A DNA stretch of 50,284 bases, taken from assembly GCA_016932815.1 (NCBI GenBank), contig JAFGCC010000005.1, positions 1 to 50,284 of the forward strand, written 5' to 3'. This stretch comes from Microcaldota archaeon (lineage in GTDB: Archaea; Micrarchaeota; Micrarchaeia; Anstonellales; Bilamarchaeaceae). Made by a program: the position numbers and the translations under genes. Shown here one piece after another: positions 1-7,890 of the stretch. The notes beneath the pieces are model-generated. The model had not been told where the DNA came from. It ran no database searches and worked only from the letters and a program-made list of their open reading frames with translations. Each line of letters begins with the position of its first letter. The stretch's first letter is position 1.

Positions 1-27
1 AGGATGTTGCGCATTGCATGATTTCCC

Positions 28-73
28 GGCTTAACTTTATTTAAGCCACTGCAAGCAGTGGGGAACTAACCCC
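28..73. mobile_element. Possible right end of an IS200/IS605-type element (overlapping hairpins)
   Basis: Three back-to-back inverted repeats are seen: 28-34 with 41-47 (7 bp), 46-52 with 55-61 (7 bp, 2-nt loop) and 60-63 with 70-73 (GGGG/CCCC). The second ends in GCAGTGGGGA. Subterminal hairpins of this kind are typical of IS200/IS605 right ends and of the TnpB guide (omega) RNA that overlaps them. The transposase or tnpB gene would lie before the window, so this is only inference. It could instead be an unrelated structured RNA or a terminator. Confidence 0.3.
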
Positions 74-140
74 AACGAGCATTAGAATCATCCATAACCA
101 CACCTTTTAGGAACTACTGCTATATAATTTATATTCGTTT

Positions 141-368
141 CTACTTAGTTCCGCTAACCTCATAATCCAGCCTCTCGCACATAACCCCAAACGGACAAAA
201 CTCGCACTTCTCCCCCTTCTCAAGAAGGAGCTTCGGGTCCCCGAATACGATTTTGTCCAGTGAATCGCAAATCTCCCCCAGCTTCGCCTCGTAATCCGAG
301 CCCCGCACCTTCTCAATGATATGTGAAAATATCCATTTCGAAAAAATGACCCATGTTCTGGGAGTTAA
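141..368 (-). pseudogene. C-terminal remnant of a Cas4/RecB-like PD-(D/E)XK nuclease
   Basis: The minus strand stays open for 75 codons to a TAG stop but contains no ATG; an in-frame TGA at 369-371 closes it upstream. The tail reads KCEFCPFGVMCER, a C-x2-C-x5-C arrangement like the iron-sulfur cysteines at the C-terminus of Cas4 and other PDDEXK_1 nucleases. The N-terminal half with the catalytic residues is absent; the XRE regulator gene occupies that position and overlaps by 4 nt. I read this as a gene broken by deletion or insertion, consistent with the IS-like end beside it. A short expressed protein from a GTG codon cannot be excluded. Confidence 0.5.
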
Positions 369-568
369 TCATCAAAAACAAAAACCTCCTCAATCGCAAC
401 CCCAAAAACACAAGCTATAGAGTGCGCAAGCTTCAAAGAAGGATTATAGCGCCCCTTCTCCAGGAACACAATCGTCTCCCGCCGAACCGAAACCTTCCGC
501 GCCAGCTCCTCCTGCGTCAAGCCGAATTTAGCCCGGAATTCGCGTATCCGTGTCTTCAAGGAGCTCAA
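365..568 (-). CDS. XRE/Cro-type small transcriptional regulator
   Basis: This 67-residue protein is almost entirely one helix-turn-helix domain. [17 protein letters not shown] (about residues 17-33) is the classic XRE HTH, followed by [10 protein letters not shown] and a C-terminal helix ending EEVFVFDD. Size and sequence match the compact YozG-like regulators common in archaea and Firmicutes. The start is TTG overlapping the TGA stop of the upstream membrane gene (TTGA), so the two are translationally coupled; a second TTG lies three codons in. Pairs of such a regulator with a small membrane protein are common; the regulator probably represses its own operon, but no operator was identified. 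Confidence 0.85.
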   Translation of the reverse strand: MSSLKTRIREFRAKFGLTQEELARKVSVRRETIVFLEKGRYNPSLKLAHSIACVFGVAIEEVFVFDD

Positions 569-996
569 CTCTCAATCGAAGAATCGAATTTCGAAGTATA
601 AAGGTAGCAAAGCCCAAAAAGAACCGCCATCCCAAGGATTCCAATACCCGTTATAGTGGAAACCGAAAGCGACTCAAGGCCCAGGGAATCCGAGAAAAAG
701 CCCATGGCCAAGAGCCAGTAGATAGATAGTAAATACGCGCGGGCAAACGAGGATTCCAGTATCTTCCTGCTGCGCTCATCCTCAATTACGCCCCCGGAAG
801 CAGCCTCTTTATGCCGATTGAAAAAATACACTCCAAACCCAATAATAAGAATAAGGGGCAAACCCAGCAAAACCGCGTCCCCGGAAGTCATCCCCGAAGA
901 ATACGCGTTAAAGCCCCAAAGCCCTAAAGTCAGGGCAACCATGATAAGAACCGCCCAGCCAAGCAAAACACGAACCTTGTCCGTAAGAACCTTCAT
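565..996 (-). CDS. Four-helix membrane protein (DUF2178-like), partner of the XRE regulator
   Basis: A 143-residue membrane protein with four hydrophobic segments: about residues 12-30, 38-55, 85-103 and 112-132. The charged loop between the second and third carries [17 protein letters not shown], like the 'DER' loop of DUF2178-type proteins that are co-encoded with XRE regulators. A longer reading frame exists upstream, but the ATG at 996 is preferred because a TATA-like ATTTAAAT box lies 27 nt upstream, giving a leaderless transcript. The stop overlaps the TTG start of the regulator. Function unknown; such pairs may sense membrane or cell state (inference). Confidence 0.75.
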   Translation of the reverse strand: MKVLTDKVRVLLGWAVLIMVALTLGLWGFNAYSSGMTSGDAVLLGLPLILIIGFGVYFFNRHKEAASGGVIEDERSRKILESSFARAYLLSIYWLLAMGFFSDSLGLESLSVSTITGIGILGMAVLFGLCYLYTSKFDSSIES

Positions 997-1233
997 GTTA
1001 GGAATATTTAACAAAAAGTTATTTAAATCTAACATAATTCCAAAACAAGCCAAAAAAAGCCAGTTGCGGCAATGCAAAACCGGCAGTTCATCGCTGGGGC
1101 ATGGATAGCGCCAAACCGGATGCCCGCCCCTGAGGGAGGCTCTGCCCCCAAAGCCTATCCTGCCTGCGGGAGAAACATTAAAAAGCAAGGAAGTGGAACA
1201 AGGAAGCAGGAGAAATATTGCAGGTGCCACGGC

Positions 1234-3108
1234 ATGTTAATCTACGAAGGAACAAAAGAAATATTCCTCGATTCCGTGTTTAAGGGGACTATCGATGATG
1301 AGATATATGCCGCATATCAAGAAAAAGTGGGAAAAACAAGCAAAAAAGAAATCGAATCCTGGACCAATTCCATGAAAGATATGCACATGGTGCTCAATAC
1401 AGATGAAATTCCCGGGGATGCCGGAATTGCAATCGAGTTCAGGATACCCTCCACAAGCAAGAGGGTCGACTTTATGCTCTCGGGGAAAAACGCGGAAGGA
1501 AAATCCTCCGTAATCATAATCGAATTGAAACAATGGTCGGAAGTAGAGCTCGTAAGCGACAAGGACGGGATAATCAGGACTCCCCTGGGAAGGGGGTTTC
1601 ACGAGACCACGCACCCATCTTACCAGGCATGGTCGTATTATCACCTCATAAACGACTTTAACGAAACCGTCCAGGAGGGGTTGGTGGGAATTTTCCCCTG
1701 CGCATACCTCCATAACCTAAACAGGTCCAATTACCCTGAGATTGAAGACGACGTATACAAAGTCTATATTGAGCAGGCCCCGATATACACCAAGGGGGAA
1801 GCGGAGGTACTGAGGAACTTCATTAAAAAATTCATCAGATACGGAGACAACAAGGAAGCGCTATACCTAATAGACAAAGGAAGGTTGAAGCCTTCGAAAT
1901 CCCTCCAGGATTCGCTAAAATCCATGATTAAGGGGAATAGGGAGTTCACGCTGATTGATGACCAGAAGGTTGTCTATGAAGAAGCCACTAAGATGGCCTT
2001 GAGCTCCCACAATGACAGGAAAAAGAGGGTTTTAATCGTTGAGGGGGGCCCGGGCACCGGGAAGTCCGTCCTGGCCATCAATCTCCTTGTCCACCTAACG
2101 GGAAAGGGGTGTGTGGCACATTATATTTCCAAGAATGCGGCTCCGAGAAACGTTTATTCTGCCAAACTAAAAGGCTCCACGACAAAATCCCACATTGACA
2201 ACCTTTTCAAAAGTTCGGGCATATTCCATAATTGCGAGCCGGATACGTTCGATGCCCTGATTGTTGATGAAGCACACAGATTAAATGAAAAGTCCGGGCT
2301 CTTTAAGAATAAGGGCGAAAACCAGATAAAGGAGATAATTTCCTCCTCTAAATTCAGCATTTTCTTCATTGATGAGAGCCAAAGGGTGGATATCCACGAT
2401 ATCGGAAGGAAAAGCTCGATTATCGAATTTGCCAGGAAAGCGGGCGCGGAAACAGAAGTGATGGGGCTGGAATCCCAGTTCAGGTGCAACGGTTCGGACG
2501 GATACCTGGCCTGGATAGACGATGTCCTTGGAATCAGGGAAACTGCAAATTATGACGGATTTGACAGGGAGTATGATTTCAGGGTTATTGATGAGCCAAA
2601 TGAGCTAAAACGGCTGATTTTCGAAAAAAACAGCATCAACAATAAAGCCCGCCTGCTCGCCGGATATTGCTGGAACTGGGAGAGCAGGGGAAAAAACAGG
2701 AGCGACGTACATGACATTACTATAGGAAATTTCTCCATGAGCTGGAACCTGGGCAACACATCAACGTGGGCAATCGACCCCGGCTCTGTCAATGAGGTTG
2801 GCTGCATCCATACTTCGCAGGGGCTGGAATTCGATTATGTGGGAGTCATCATTGGCAGTGATTTGCGCTATGAAGATGGAGTCATCACGGACTTCACCAA
2901 ACGGGCAAGCACGGATAAGTCCCTATTCGGGATTAAAAGAAAGTACGCGGTGGATCCAGAAGGCGCAAACAAATTGGCGGATGAACTGATAAAAAACACA
3001 TACCGGACTTTGATGACACGGGGGCAAAAAGGGTGCTATGTATACTGTTGCGACAAAAAGCTGGGAGAATACCTCAAGGGCCGCCTAAGGCATTTCCGCC
3101 CACAATAG
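1234..3108 (+). CDS. DUF2075 (Schlafen-group-like) helicase with N-terminal PD-(D/E)XK nuclease domain
   Basis: A 624-residue protein. Residues about 65-101 form a nuclease core: RVDFMLSG (Asp79), a strand, then IIIELKQW (Glu97, Lys99), fitting PD-(D/E)XK. From about residue 245 there is a superfamily 1-type ATPase/helicase: Walker A GGPGTGKS (271-278), Walker B VDEAH (344-348), IHTSQGLEFDYVG and a C-terminal YRTLMTRGQKGCYVY motif. This is the DUF2075 (PF09848) architecture, often found in defence islands. The ATG at 1234 is chosen over an upstream frame start because CATTAAAAAG near 1181 would start transcription near 1207. It lies opposite the XRE/membrane pair. Inference: nucleic-acid restriction in antiviral defence. 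Confidence 0.85.
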   Translation: MLIYEGTKEIFLDSVFKGTIDDEIYAAYQEKVGKTSKKEIESWTNSMKDMHMVLNTDEIPGDAGIAIEFRIPSTSKRVDFMLSGKNAEGKSSVIIIELKQWSEVELVSDKDGIIRTPLGRGFHETTHPSYQAWSYYHLINDFNETVQEGLVGIFPCAYLHNLNRSNYPEIEDDVYKVYIEQAPIYTKGEAEVLRNFIKKFIRYGDNKEALYLIDKGRLKPSKSLQDSLKSMIKGNREFTLIDDQKVVYEEATKMALSSHNDRKKRVLIVEGGPGTGKSVLAINLLVHLTGKGCVAHYISKNAAPRNVYSAKLKGSTTKSHIDNLFKSSGIFHNCEPDTFDALIVDEAHRLNEKSGLFKNKGENQIKEIISSSKFSIFFIDESQRVDIHDIGRKSSIIEFARKAGAETEVMGLESQFRCNGSDGYLAWIDDVLGIRETANYDGFDREYDFRVIDEPNELKRLIFEKNSINNKARLLAGYCWNWESRGKNRSDVHDITIGNFSMSWNLGNTSTWAIDPGSVNEVGCIHTSQGLEFDYVGVIIGSDLRYEDGVITDFTKRASTDKSLFGIKRKYAVDPEGANKLADELIKNTYRTLMTRGQKGCYVYCCDKKLGEYLKGRLRHFRPQ

Positions 3109-3181
3109 CTGCAAAAAAACTTTTCATAGGTAAAAATGCATACTGGTTATGCCTCCGGGGAAAACCCCTCAAACAAACTGG

Positions 3182-3326
3182 GCATTTTATCAAATCAATT
3201 AAGCAAAATGCATACATTTTATAAAACCAATTAAATAAAATGCAACTTATAAGCATAACTGCCAGCATTTTATAGAACGAATTGGATAAAATGCATACAT
3301 TTTATAAAACAGATTGAATAAAATGC
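3182..3326. repeat. Array of four 30-bp near-palindromes leading into the ATPase start codon
   Basis: Four copies of a near-palindrome with outer arms CATTTTAT and ATAAAATG and an inner AAC..ATT core lie at 3182-3211, 3214-3243, 3265-3294 and 3297-3326. Copies 1-2 and 3-4 each have start-to-start spacing of 32 bp; the two pairs are 51 bp apart (copy 2 to copy 3). A partial copy (AAAAATGCATAC) lies at 3132-3143. The last copy contains the ATG (3323) of the ATPase gene, so a protein bound there would cover the start. An operator array for autoregulation, or a recognition site for the ATPase element itself, is inferred. Confidence 0.85.
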
Positions 3327-4564
3327 ATAGGTATATAAACCCAAGCACCCAAACACAATCCATGGAAGCAGAACTCCTGGAACTAAACGCAAGGGCAAAG
3401 GAAGACGGAAAGCTCTACGCAAAAAAAAGATTCATATTCGCAGAAATAGAAAGGCTCCTAAAAGGCCGGGCATTCATCGCAATCGCCGGCCCCAGGGGCG
3501 CGGGGAAAACGGTTGCCCTGCGGCAGCTCCTAGAAAAAACGGAATCCTCCTTCTACCTTTCGCTCGATGCAAGAATCCCGGAAAAAGGAATCTTCGAAAC
3601 CGCCAAAGAGCTTGAAGAAAAAGGGATAAACCTGCTCCTCCTAGATGAAGTGCACGCATACCCTGATTTTGGGAGAGAGCTCAAGAAAATATATGATTTC
3701 CTCAAGATAAAGGTCGTTTTCACAAGCTCGTCTGCAATAGGGCTCAGCGAACTCTCAGCCGACCTCTCAAGGAGGGCAATCCTCCTCAGGCTCCCGCCTT
3801 TTTCCCTCAGGGAGTACGCATATTTCGAAAAAAACGAGGAGTTCCCGCAATTGGAATTGGAAGGCATCATCGACGAACAAAAAGCCAGGGAGTACTACGG
3901 GAAAACAATCCGCGCAGAAGCGCTCTTTGAGCGATACCTCAAAGGGGGGAATTGCCCGTTCGCGCTCGGGAACGTGGAAGTGCTCCCTCTATTGCGCAAT
4001 ACGCTGGACAAAATAATCGGGAGCGACCTCACCCTTGCGGGGAAGCTTTCCCCGCAGGAAGCGCTGGAAGCAAAAAAAATGGTTTCTTTCATTGGAAAAG
4101 CGCGCGTGGATGGCATCAGCTACTCCTCCCTCTCAAAAAACCTCGGGATTACCATTTACAAGGCGGAAAAATACGTGCGGCTCTTAGAATGGGCATTCGT
4201 GCTCAAAAGGGTCATGCCAAAGGGGACAAACGTCCTTAGGGAGCCGAAAGTGCTAATGGCGCTCCCATATAGGCTCCTTTATGCGGACTACGGAGAATGC
4301 ATAGGCGCGCTCAGGGAAGACTTTTTCGCGGAGATGATGGGGGGGCACGGGTACCCAATCAATTACCTGAAATCCACAAGGGGGGCGAAAACCCCGGATT
4401 ACATCGTGGGGAAAACCGTATTTGAAATAGGTGGCGCAAGCAAGGGGGCATCGCAGTTTAGGGGAATTGGGGAGAAATACGAAAAAATAATCCTCACCCA
4501 ACCCGGGGCAATCGGAAAAATGAAGCGGCCGCTGTATTTTGCCGGGATGCTTGGAGGCAAATAA
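3323..4564 (+). CDS. AAA_14/DUF4143-type archaeal ATPase
   Basis: A 413-residue P-loop ATPase. Near the N-terminus is Walker A GPRGAGKT (about 53-60), then Walker B LLLLDEVHAYPDF (about 105-117) and VVFTSSS as sensor 1. A helical middle with a winged-helix-like YSSLSKNLGITIYKAEKY follows, and a C-terminal nuclease-like fold ends with PDYIV..VFEIGG. In DUF4143 proteins that region resembles PD-(D/E)XK; here the usual lysine after the glutamate is Gly, suggesting no cleavage. A TTG nine bases upstream would add three residues; the ATG is preferred. Such ATPases spread in archaea as accessory genes of unknown role. The palindrome array spanning its start is its most striking feature. Confidence 0.8.
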   Translation: MHRYINPSTQTQSMEAELLELNARAKEDGKLYAKKRFIFAEIERLLKGRAFIAIAGPRGAGKTVALRQLLEKTESSFYLSLDARIPEKGIFETAKELEEKGINLLLLDEVHAYPDFGRELKKIYDFLKIKVVFTSSSAIGLSELSADLSRRAILLRLPPFSLREYAYFEKNEEFPQLELEGIIDEQKAREYYGKTIRAEALFERYLKGGNCPFALGNVEVLPLLRNTLDKIIGSDLTLAGKLSPQEALEAKKMVSFIGKARVDGISYSSLSKNLGITIYKAEKYVRLLEWAFVLKRVMPKGTNVLREPKVLMALPYRLLYADYGECIGALREDFFAEMMGGHGYPINYLKSTRGAKTPDYIVGKTVFEIGGASKGASQFRGIGEKYEKIILTQPGAIGKMKRPLYFAGMLGGK

Positions 4565-4578
4565 TCCCGCCCCGCAAT

Positions 4579-5310
4579 TCACGCCTCATCAATCCACCTG
4601 CGGACATTCTCCGAATCATAAAGCCGCCACTTAGATGAATACTCGCCTCCCCGCCCAAAGAGGAAGGAAACCCCTTTAGGGGAATTAAGGGATTCCATTT
4701 TGCGCAGAATCTTTTTTGGGGCTTTGCCCTCAACAACATATCCAATCCGCCTCAAAGTGCTCATGGGGGCCATTGCGCAATAGCGTGCAAGCTCCTCCCA
4801 GTCCGAAGAAGAAAACGGCTTCCAGTTCATCGCCCGGTACATGGAGTAGAAATCGGCATGTTTGGGCCTGTGGCACATGTCAAAAAGGGTTTTTGCATAA
4901 GTAGCAATCCGCAGGGGAAGCCCGTTTCTCTCAAGGGTTTCATCGCCAAAGAAGAATTCGCCCATTCCCACGGGAACTGCCTCCACCCCAAGAAGGGAGA
5001 ACCCCTTTGAAGCGGAAGGGACCGCAACGAATATGCGTGATTCGGTCTCGTTTTTGAGCCTGCGCACATAAAGCGAGGAGGAAAACGAAAGGTATCCCCC
5101 AAGCCCCCGCGAAGAGATATAATACGGGTCGGAAGCCGCCTTCGCATAAACTCCCCTCCCGATTTTTATTGCAAGGGAGCCGGAAACCCACTCGCGGATG
5201 AGCCTGTAAGAAGCGCGCATGCTAAGGACCGATGAGAGGTTCTTATGGGTAAAAATGGGGGGGAGCTCAGCATAGAGCCTCTTTTTAAAAAAACTACTTG
5301 AAACTGCCAT
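4579..5310 (-). CDS. AbiEi-like antitoxin / winged-helix transcriptional regulator
   Basis: A 243-residue protein whose first 65 residues form a winged helix (NLSSVLSMRASYRLIREWV, then a GRGVYAKA wing), followed by the region seen in AbiEi-type antitoxins with YLSFSSSLYVRRL and LPLRIATYAKTLFDM. In known AbiE systems this partner binds DNA to repress the operon and neutralises an AbiEii nucleotidyltransferase. Here the nucleotidyltransferase gene is divergent rather than downstream, with 32-53 bp between the two starts. The ATG lies 25 nt from the centre of a shared TTTATAAA box, so the transcript is probably leaderless. Assignment rests on fold-level resemblance plus the neighbour. Confidence 0.65.
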   Translation of the reverse strand: MAVSSSFFKKRLYAELPPIFTHKNLSSVLSMRASYRLIREWVSGSLAIKIGRGVYAKAASDPYYISSRGLGGYLSFSSSLYVRRLKNETESRIFVAVPSASKGFSLLGVEAVPVGMGEFFFGDETLERNGLPLRIATYAKTLFDMCHRPKHADFYSMYRAMNWKPFSSSDWEELARYCAMAPMSTLRRIGYVVEGKAPKKILRKMESLNSPKGVSFLFGRGGEYSSKWRLYDSENVRRWIDEA

Positions 5311-5331
5311 AATTAGCTTTTTAATGAAGAT

Positions 5332-5339
5332 TTTATAAA
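5332..5339. promoter_or_regulatory. Palindromic TATA box shared by the divergent AbiE-like pair
   Basis: TTTATAAA is its own reverse complement and is the only good TATA element between the two genes. Its centre is 25.5 nt from the minus-strand ATG (5310) and 28.5 nt from the plus-strand ATG at 5364. Both distances suit leaderless archaeal transcripts. A purine-rich BRE-like GAAGAT precedes it on the plus strand. Confidence 0.7.
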
Positions 5340-5363
5340 CTTATGCCAATAGATAACAAATCC

Positions 5364-6077
5364 ATGATTGAAGGAATAGAGGACATCTGCGCATCCCTCT
5401 CCCTAAAGACAGGGATATCCAGGGAGAAGCTAATAGAAGAGGCGGCGCTGCTCCACAACCTCGCAGAAATCTCCTCTTTGCTGGAAAACAAGTTCGTGCT
5501 TTTTGGGGGGACCGCGCTCAACGCATTCCATTTCGGCAAGTCCCAGAGGCTCTCTTTTGACATAGACATAAAGGCGGGGAATTTTGGGGAAACCCTGAAG
5601 CTCCTAAAAAAGAAATATCCTCTCAAGCTAAAAGCCAGGAAATTCTACGTGCTAGAAGGCGAGCACGGGGTGAAAATCGACCTCTCAACCGAATACCTCA
5701 AAGAAAAGCCCGGATTGATTGGGCCCAACAGCATATTCCATCTGCAGGGGCACCCGATTTACAACTTCCGCGTCCCGGTATATTCATTTGAAACCCTTTT
5801 TGCGGAAAAAACCCTTGCGCTCGCTTCAAGGGGAACTGCGAGGGACCTCTATGATGTGTGGGTGGCAATGTCAATGGAATACGACGAAGAAGCCTATCTT
5901 AAGAAGCTCATAAAGCGGGCAGATAAAACCAGGACCGACCCCAGAATCATAATTACCTCCCACCACCACGTGGATACGGACATGGGGAAGATAGATTCTA
6001 TGCTCCCTAACCTGGATGGGAAGAGGATGTACGCTGAAGTGCAGGGATTCATAAAAGAGCTGTTTTTCGAGGGATAG
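5364..6077 (+). CDS. AbiEii-like nucleotidyltransferase toxin
   Basis: A 237-residue protein of the AbiEii/MenT-type nucleotidyltransferase fold (PF08843). The signature is FVLFGGTALNAFHFG, then RLSFDIDIKA with the paired catalytic aspartates, and a third strand HGVKIDLSTEY. Known members transfer nucleotides to tRNA or other targets and block growth until neutralised by the AbiEi partner, which here is divergent. An in-frame ATG at 5343 would add seven residues, but the shared TATA box fits ATG 5364. The C-terminal helical part carries FAEKTLALASRGTARDLYD, typical of the family. Role inferred: phage-abortive or stress toxin. Confidence 0.85.
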   Translation: MIEGIEDICASLSLKTGISREKLIEEAALLHNLAEISSLLENKFVLFGGTALNAFHFGKSQRLSFDIDIKAGNFGETLKLLKKKYPLKLKARKFYVLEGEHGVKIDLSTEYLKEKPGLIGPNSIFHLQGHPIYNFRVPVYSFETLFAEKTLALASRGTARDLYDVWVAMSMEYDEEAYLKKLIKRADKTRTDPRIIITSHHHVDTDMGKIDSMLPNLDGKRMYAEVQGFIKELFFEG

Positions 6078-6216
6078 GCGCCCGCCAGGCACCCATTGGA
6101 GTGGGGCACTCAAACGGGAGTTAAAAAACATAAGTCCATCCCTGCTAAATGGCGCTCCCTGGCAGGGAAAAGCAATTTAAGCTTGCACGGGGAGTTCCTA
6201 GCTTGAGGAGATTAAA

Positions 6217-6489
6217 ATGGAGAGAGCGCCAATATGCCAGAGCTGTGCCATGCCGATGGAAAAGCAAGAGGATTTCGGCACGAATAAAGATGGGAGCAAA
6301 AACGGGGAATACTGCCACTTCTGCTATAAAAACGGGGAATTCACCGCCAAAAACATTACTTTGGAGCAAATGATAGAGAAGCTCGCCGGATTCTCAAAGC
6401 AGATGGGGATGAGCGAGGAAGAAGGCAGGGAGATGGCAAAGAAGGTCCTCCCGGCACTCAAAAGGTGGAAGGGCCAGGGCGCCCCTTAA
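6217..6489 (+). CDS. Putative zinc-ribbon protein (zf-ribbon_2 family)
   Basis: A 90-residue protein with CQSCAMPM (7-14) and EYCHFCYKNGEF (about 32-43), four cysteines that would bind one zinc ion, and the family signature FGTNKDGSKNGEYC between them. It matches the small PF12674 proteins of bacteria and archaea, whose function is unknown. The rest is helical with a MGMSEEEGREMAKK segment. An SD sequence GAGGAG lies about 9 nt before the ATG, and AATTTAAG near 6175 is a possible TATA box, so this is one of the leadered genes. Confidence 0.85.
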   Translation: MERAPICQSCAMPMEKQEDFGTNKDGSKNGEYCHFCYKNGEFTAKNITLEQMIEKLAGFSKQMGMSEEEGREMAKKVLPALKRWKGQGAP

Positions 6490-6531
6490 CCATGGAAAAA
6501 GGAGCCATGCAGGAAAAAGAAGCGATAGTGC

Positions 6532-7137
6532 TTATACAAGTGGTTTTGCTTCCGCCCAGATTTGTTCGTTTAAGCCCAGGCTCATCTTGATTATGAGGAT
6601 GCGGAGGGAGGATTCCAGCCTCGCCCCGGTTTCAGCCATTGCAGAGCGCACCGCATTCTCGGGGTAAGTGCCGTCGCGGAGGAAGCCATCGAGCTGCTGC
6701 ATATAGGATAAATCAGCGGAGATTTCGGCAACCTTCCTGTGGATAGTGAGTTCGTAGCCCATGCCGCGCCTCACGTTGCTAAAAAACTTGGATTCCGGAG
6801 AAAGCGGCGCGCACCATGGGTATGGAATTCCGAGCTCTTTTACGCCCTTGGCGGATATCCTGTCCCACTCTTTGGCCACATCCCCGCAGAACTTCGGGAA
6901 TGAAGGCAGGGGGGGCCATCTGGATACGGGAACCCTCCTGCCATCAATTTTCCCCTCAGCCGAGATGGCGAAAATGTTCCTTTGCACCAGCCCCATAAGG
7001 CTTTTGCCTTTGGATTCGTGCATCCATCTCTCCAAAAAGGGCTTTTGCAGGCGGATGCTGGATATTATGATGCCCCTGTGGTTCATATTGCCCGGAGAAT
7101 TGAGAATCCTGCGGATTTTTGGAACCCTGCATAGCAT
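6532..7137 (-). CDS. Hypothetical protein, 201 aa
   Basis: No family recognised. The protein looks soluble, with a basic N-terminus, a Pro/Trp-rich centre (SRWPPLPSFPKF, GIPYPWCAPL) and a helical C-terminus. The start at 7137 is supported by a TTTTTAAAC box about 28 nt upstream. An alternative Met 18 codons in (MNHRGI) would remove the basic stretch. It is convergent to the zinc-ribbon gene and divergent from the GNAT gene. A plus-strand ORF covering part of it lacks a promoter and family resemblance, so the minus strand is preferred. Confidence 0.55.
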   Translation of the reverse strand: MLCRVPKIRRILNSPGNMNHRGIIISSIRLQKPFLERWMHESKGKSLMGLVQRNIFAISAEGKIDGRRVPVSRWPPLPSFPKFCGDVAKEWDRISAKGVKELGIPYPWCAPLSPESKFFSNVRRGMGYELTIHRKVAEISADLSYMQQLDGFLRDGTYPENAVRSAMAETGARLESSLRILIIKMSLGLNEQIWAEAKPLV

Positions 7138-7255
7138 ATGCGTTCTAATGTGGGAGGATGTTTAAAAACGGAGGGTTTGCGGGAAATCCTGGAAAAACGG
7201 GCAGGATGCATGGAAGGGCAAGGCATTAAATGGGCGCAGAAGAATGGGGTAGTGC

Positions 7256-7705
7256 ATGAGGATACGCAACTACCGCCAGGAGGATTCACTGCAGACTGCC
7301 CAGTGCATAAGGCGGAGCCTGAGTTCAATTAGCTCCAAATATTACCCGAAAAAGGTGATTTGGAACCTAAAGGAATATTATACTGCAAGGAACCTGAAAA
7401 CCGGCGAAAACGAGCCCTGGAGGCTCGTAGCAATTGAAGGGGAAAACATAGTGGGAACAATTTCTTTAACAAAAGACGGCTGGATTATGGGGCTTTTTGT
7501 GGACCCGCGCTATTTTGCAAGGGGAATCGGGGGCAATTTGCTAGAGAAAATTGAAAAGCTCGCCAAAAAGAGGGGCTTTGAAAAAGTGCGGGCGCACGCT
7601 GCGATAAATGCAGTTGAATTCTACAAGATGCACGAATACAAGGTGCTAAGGCAGGTTTCTTCCGAAGAATATGGGAAAACTTATCGGGTAATTAAGAAGC
7701 TCTAG
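7256..7705 (+). CDS. GNAT-family N-acetyltransferase
   Basis: A 149-residue acetyl-CoA-dependent acyltransferase. It starts with the usual MRIRNYRQEDSLQTA strand-helix and has the acceptor-side strands LVAIEGENIVGTISL and WIMGLFVDPRYFARGIGGNLL; the last contains the R/Q-x-x-G-x-G/A type acetyl-CoA loop (ARGIGG, about 87-92). AVEFYKMHEYK near the C-terminus is the conserved Tyr-bearing motif. Substrate not predictable. A CATTAAATG box about 28 nt upstream suggests a leaderless message. Its stop overlaps the stop of the convergent 59-residue gene. Confidence 0.9.
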   Translation: MRIRNYRQEDSLQTAQCIRRSLSSISSKYYPKKVIWNLKEYYTARNLKTGENEPWRLVAIEGENIVGTISLTKDGWIMGLFVDPRYFARGIGGNLLEKIEKLAKKRGFEKVRAHAAINAVEFYKMHEYKVLRQVSSEEYGKTYRVIKKL

Positions 7706-7881
7706 GGAAAGACGGTTTGCCTGCGCATCTGCTCTTCAAAATAGCCAAAGCTTTTTATTGCCCGCCGTATCGTAGCCACTCTTTCTTTTGAGGGAGACTC
7801 CTGTTCCGCAAGCACATCCTTGGCAAAGCGGATTGCGTCCCTCCCCCTTAAAGAGGGGGTGGGCAGTATCGGCTTGGCCAT
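7702..7881 (-). CDS. Small toxin-antitoxin-like protein, 59 aa
   Basis: A short acidic/basic protein starting MAKPILPTPSLRGRDAIRF. The pattern P-T-P-x-L-x-G-x-D-A-x-x-F near the N-terminus resembles small proteins found beside toxins in archaea and bacteria, but I cannot name a family with certainty. The ATG at 7881 is preceded by an SD-like GGTGG; a GTG at 7890 directly after the previous stop is an alternative. It is the last of four tightly packed minus-strand genes and probably shares their transcript. Confidence 0.55.
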   Translation of the reverse strand: MAKPILPTPSLRGRDAIRFAKDVLAEQESPSKERVATIRRAIKSFGYFEEQMRRQTVFP

Positions 7882-7890
7882 ATCGCCCAC

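Noticed and set aside
1237-1713. A 158-codon minus-strand ORF inside the DUF2075 gene
   Set aside because: It lies antisense to the nuclease domain with its conserved D, E and K residues.
3182-3326. CRISPR array
   Set aside because: The repeats are near-palindromic, separated by only 2-21 bp and only four in number; spacers of regular length are absent and no cas gene is near.
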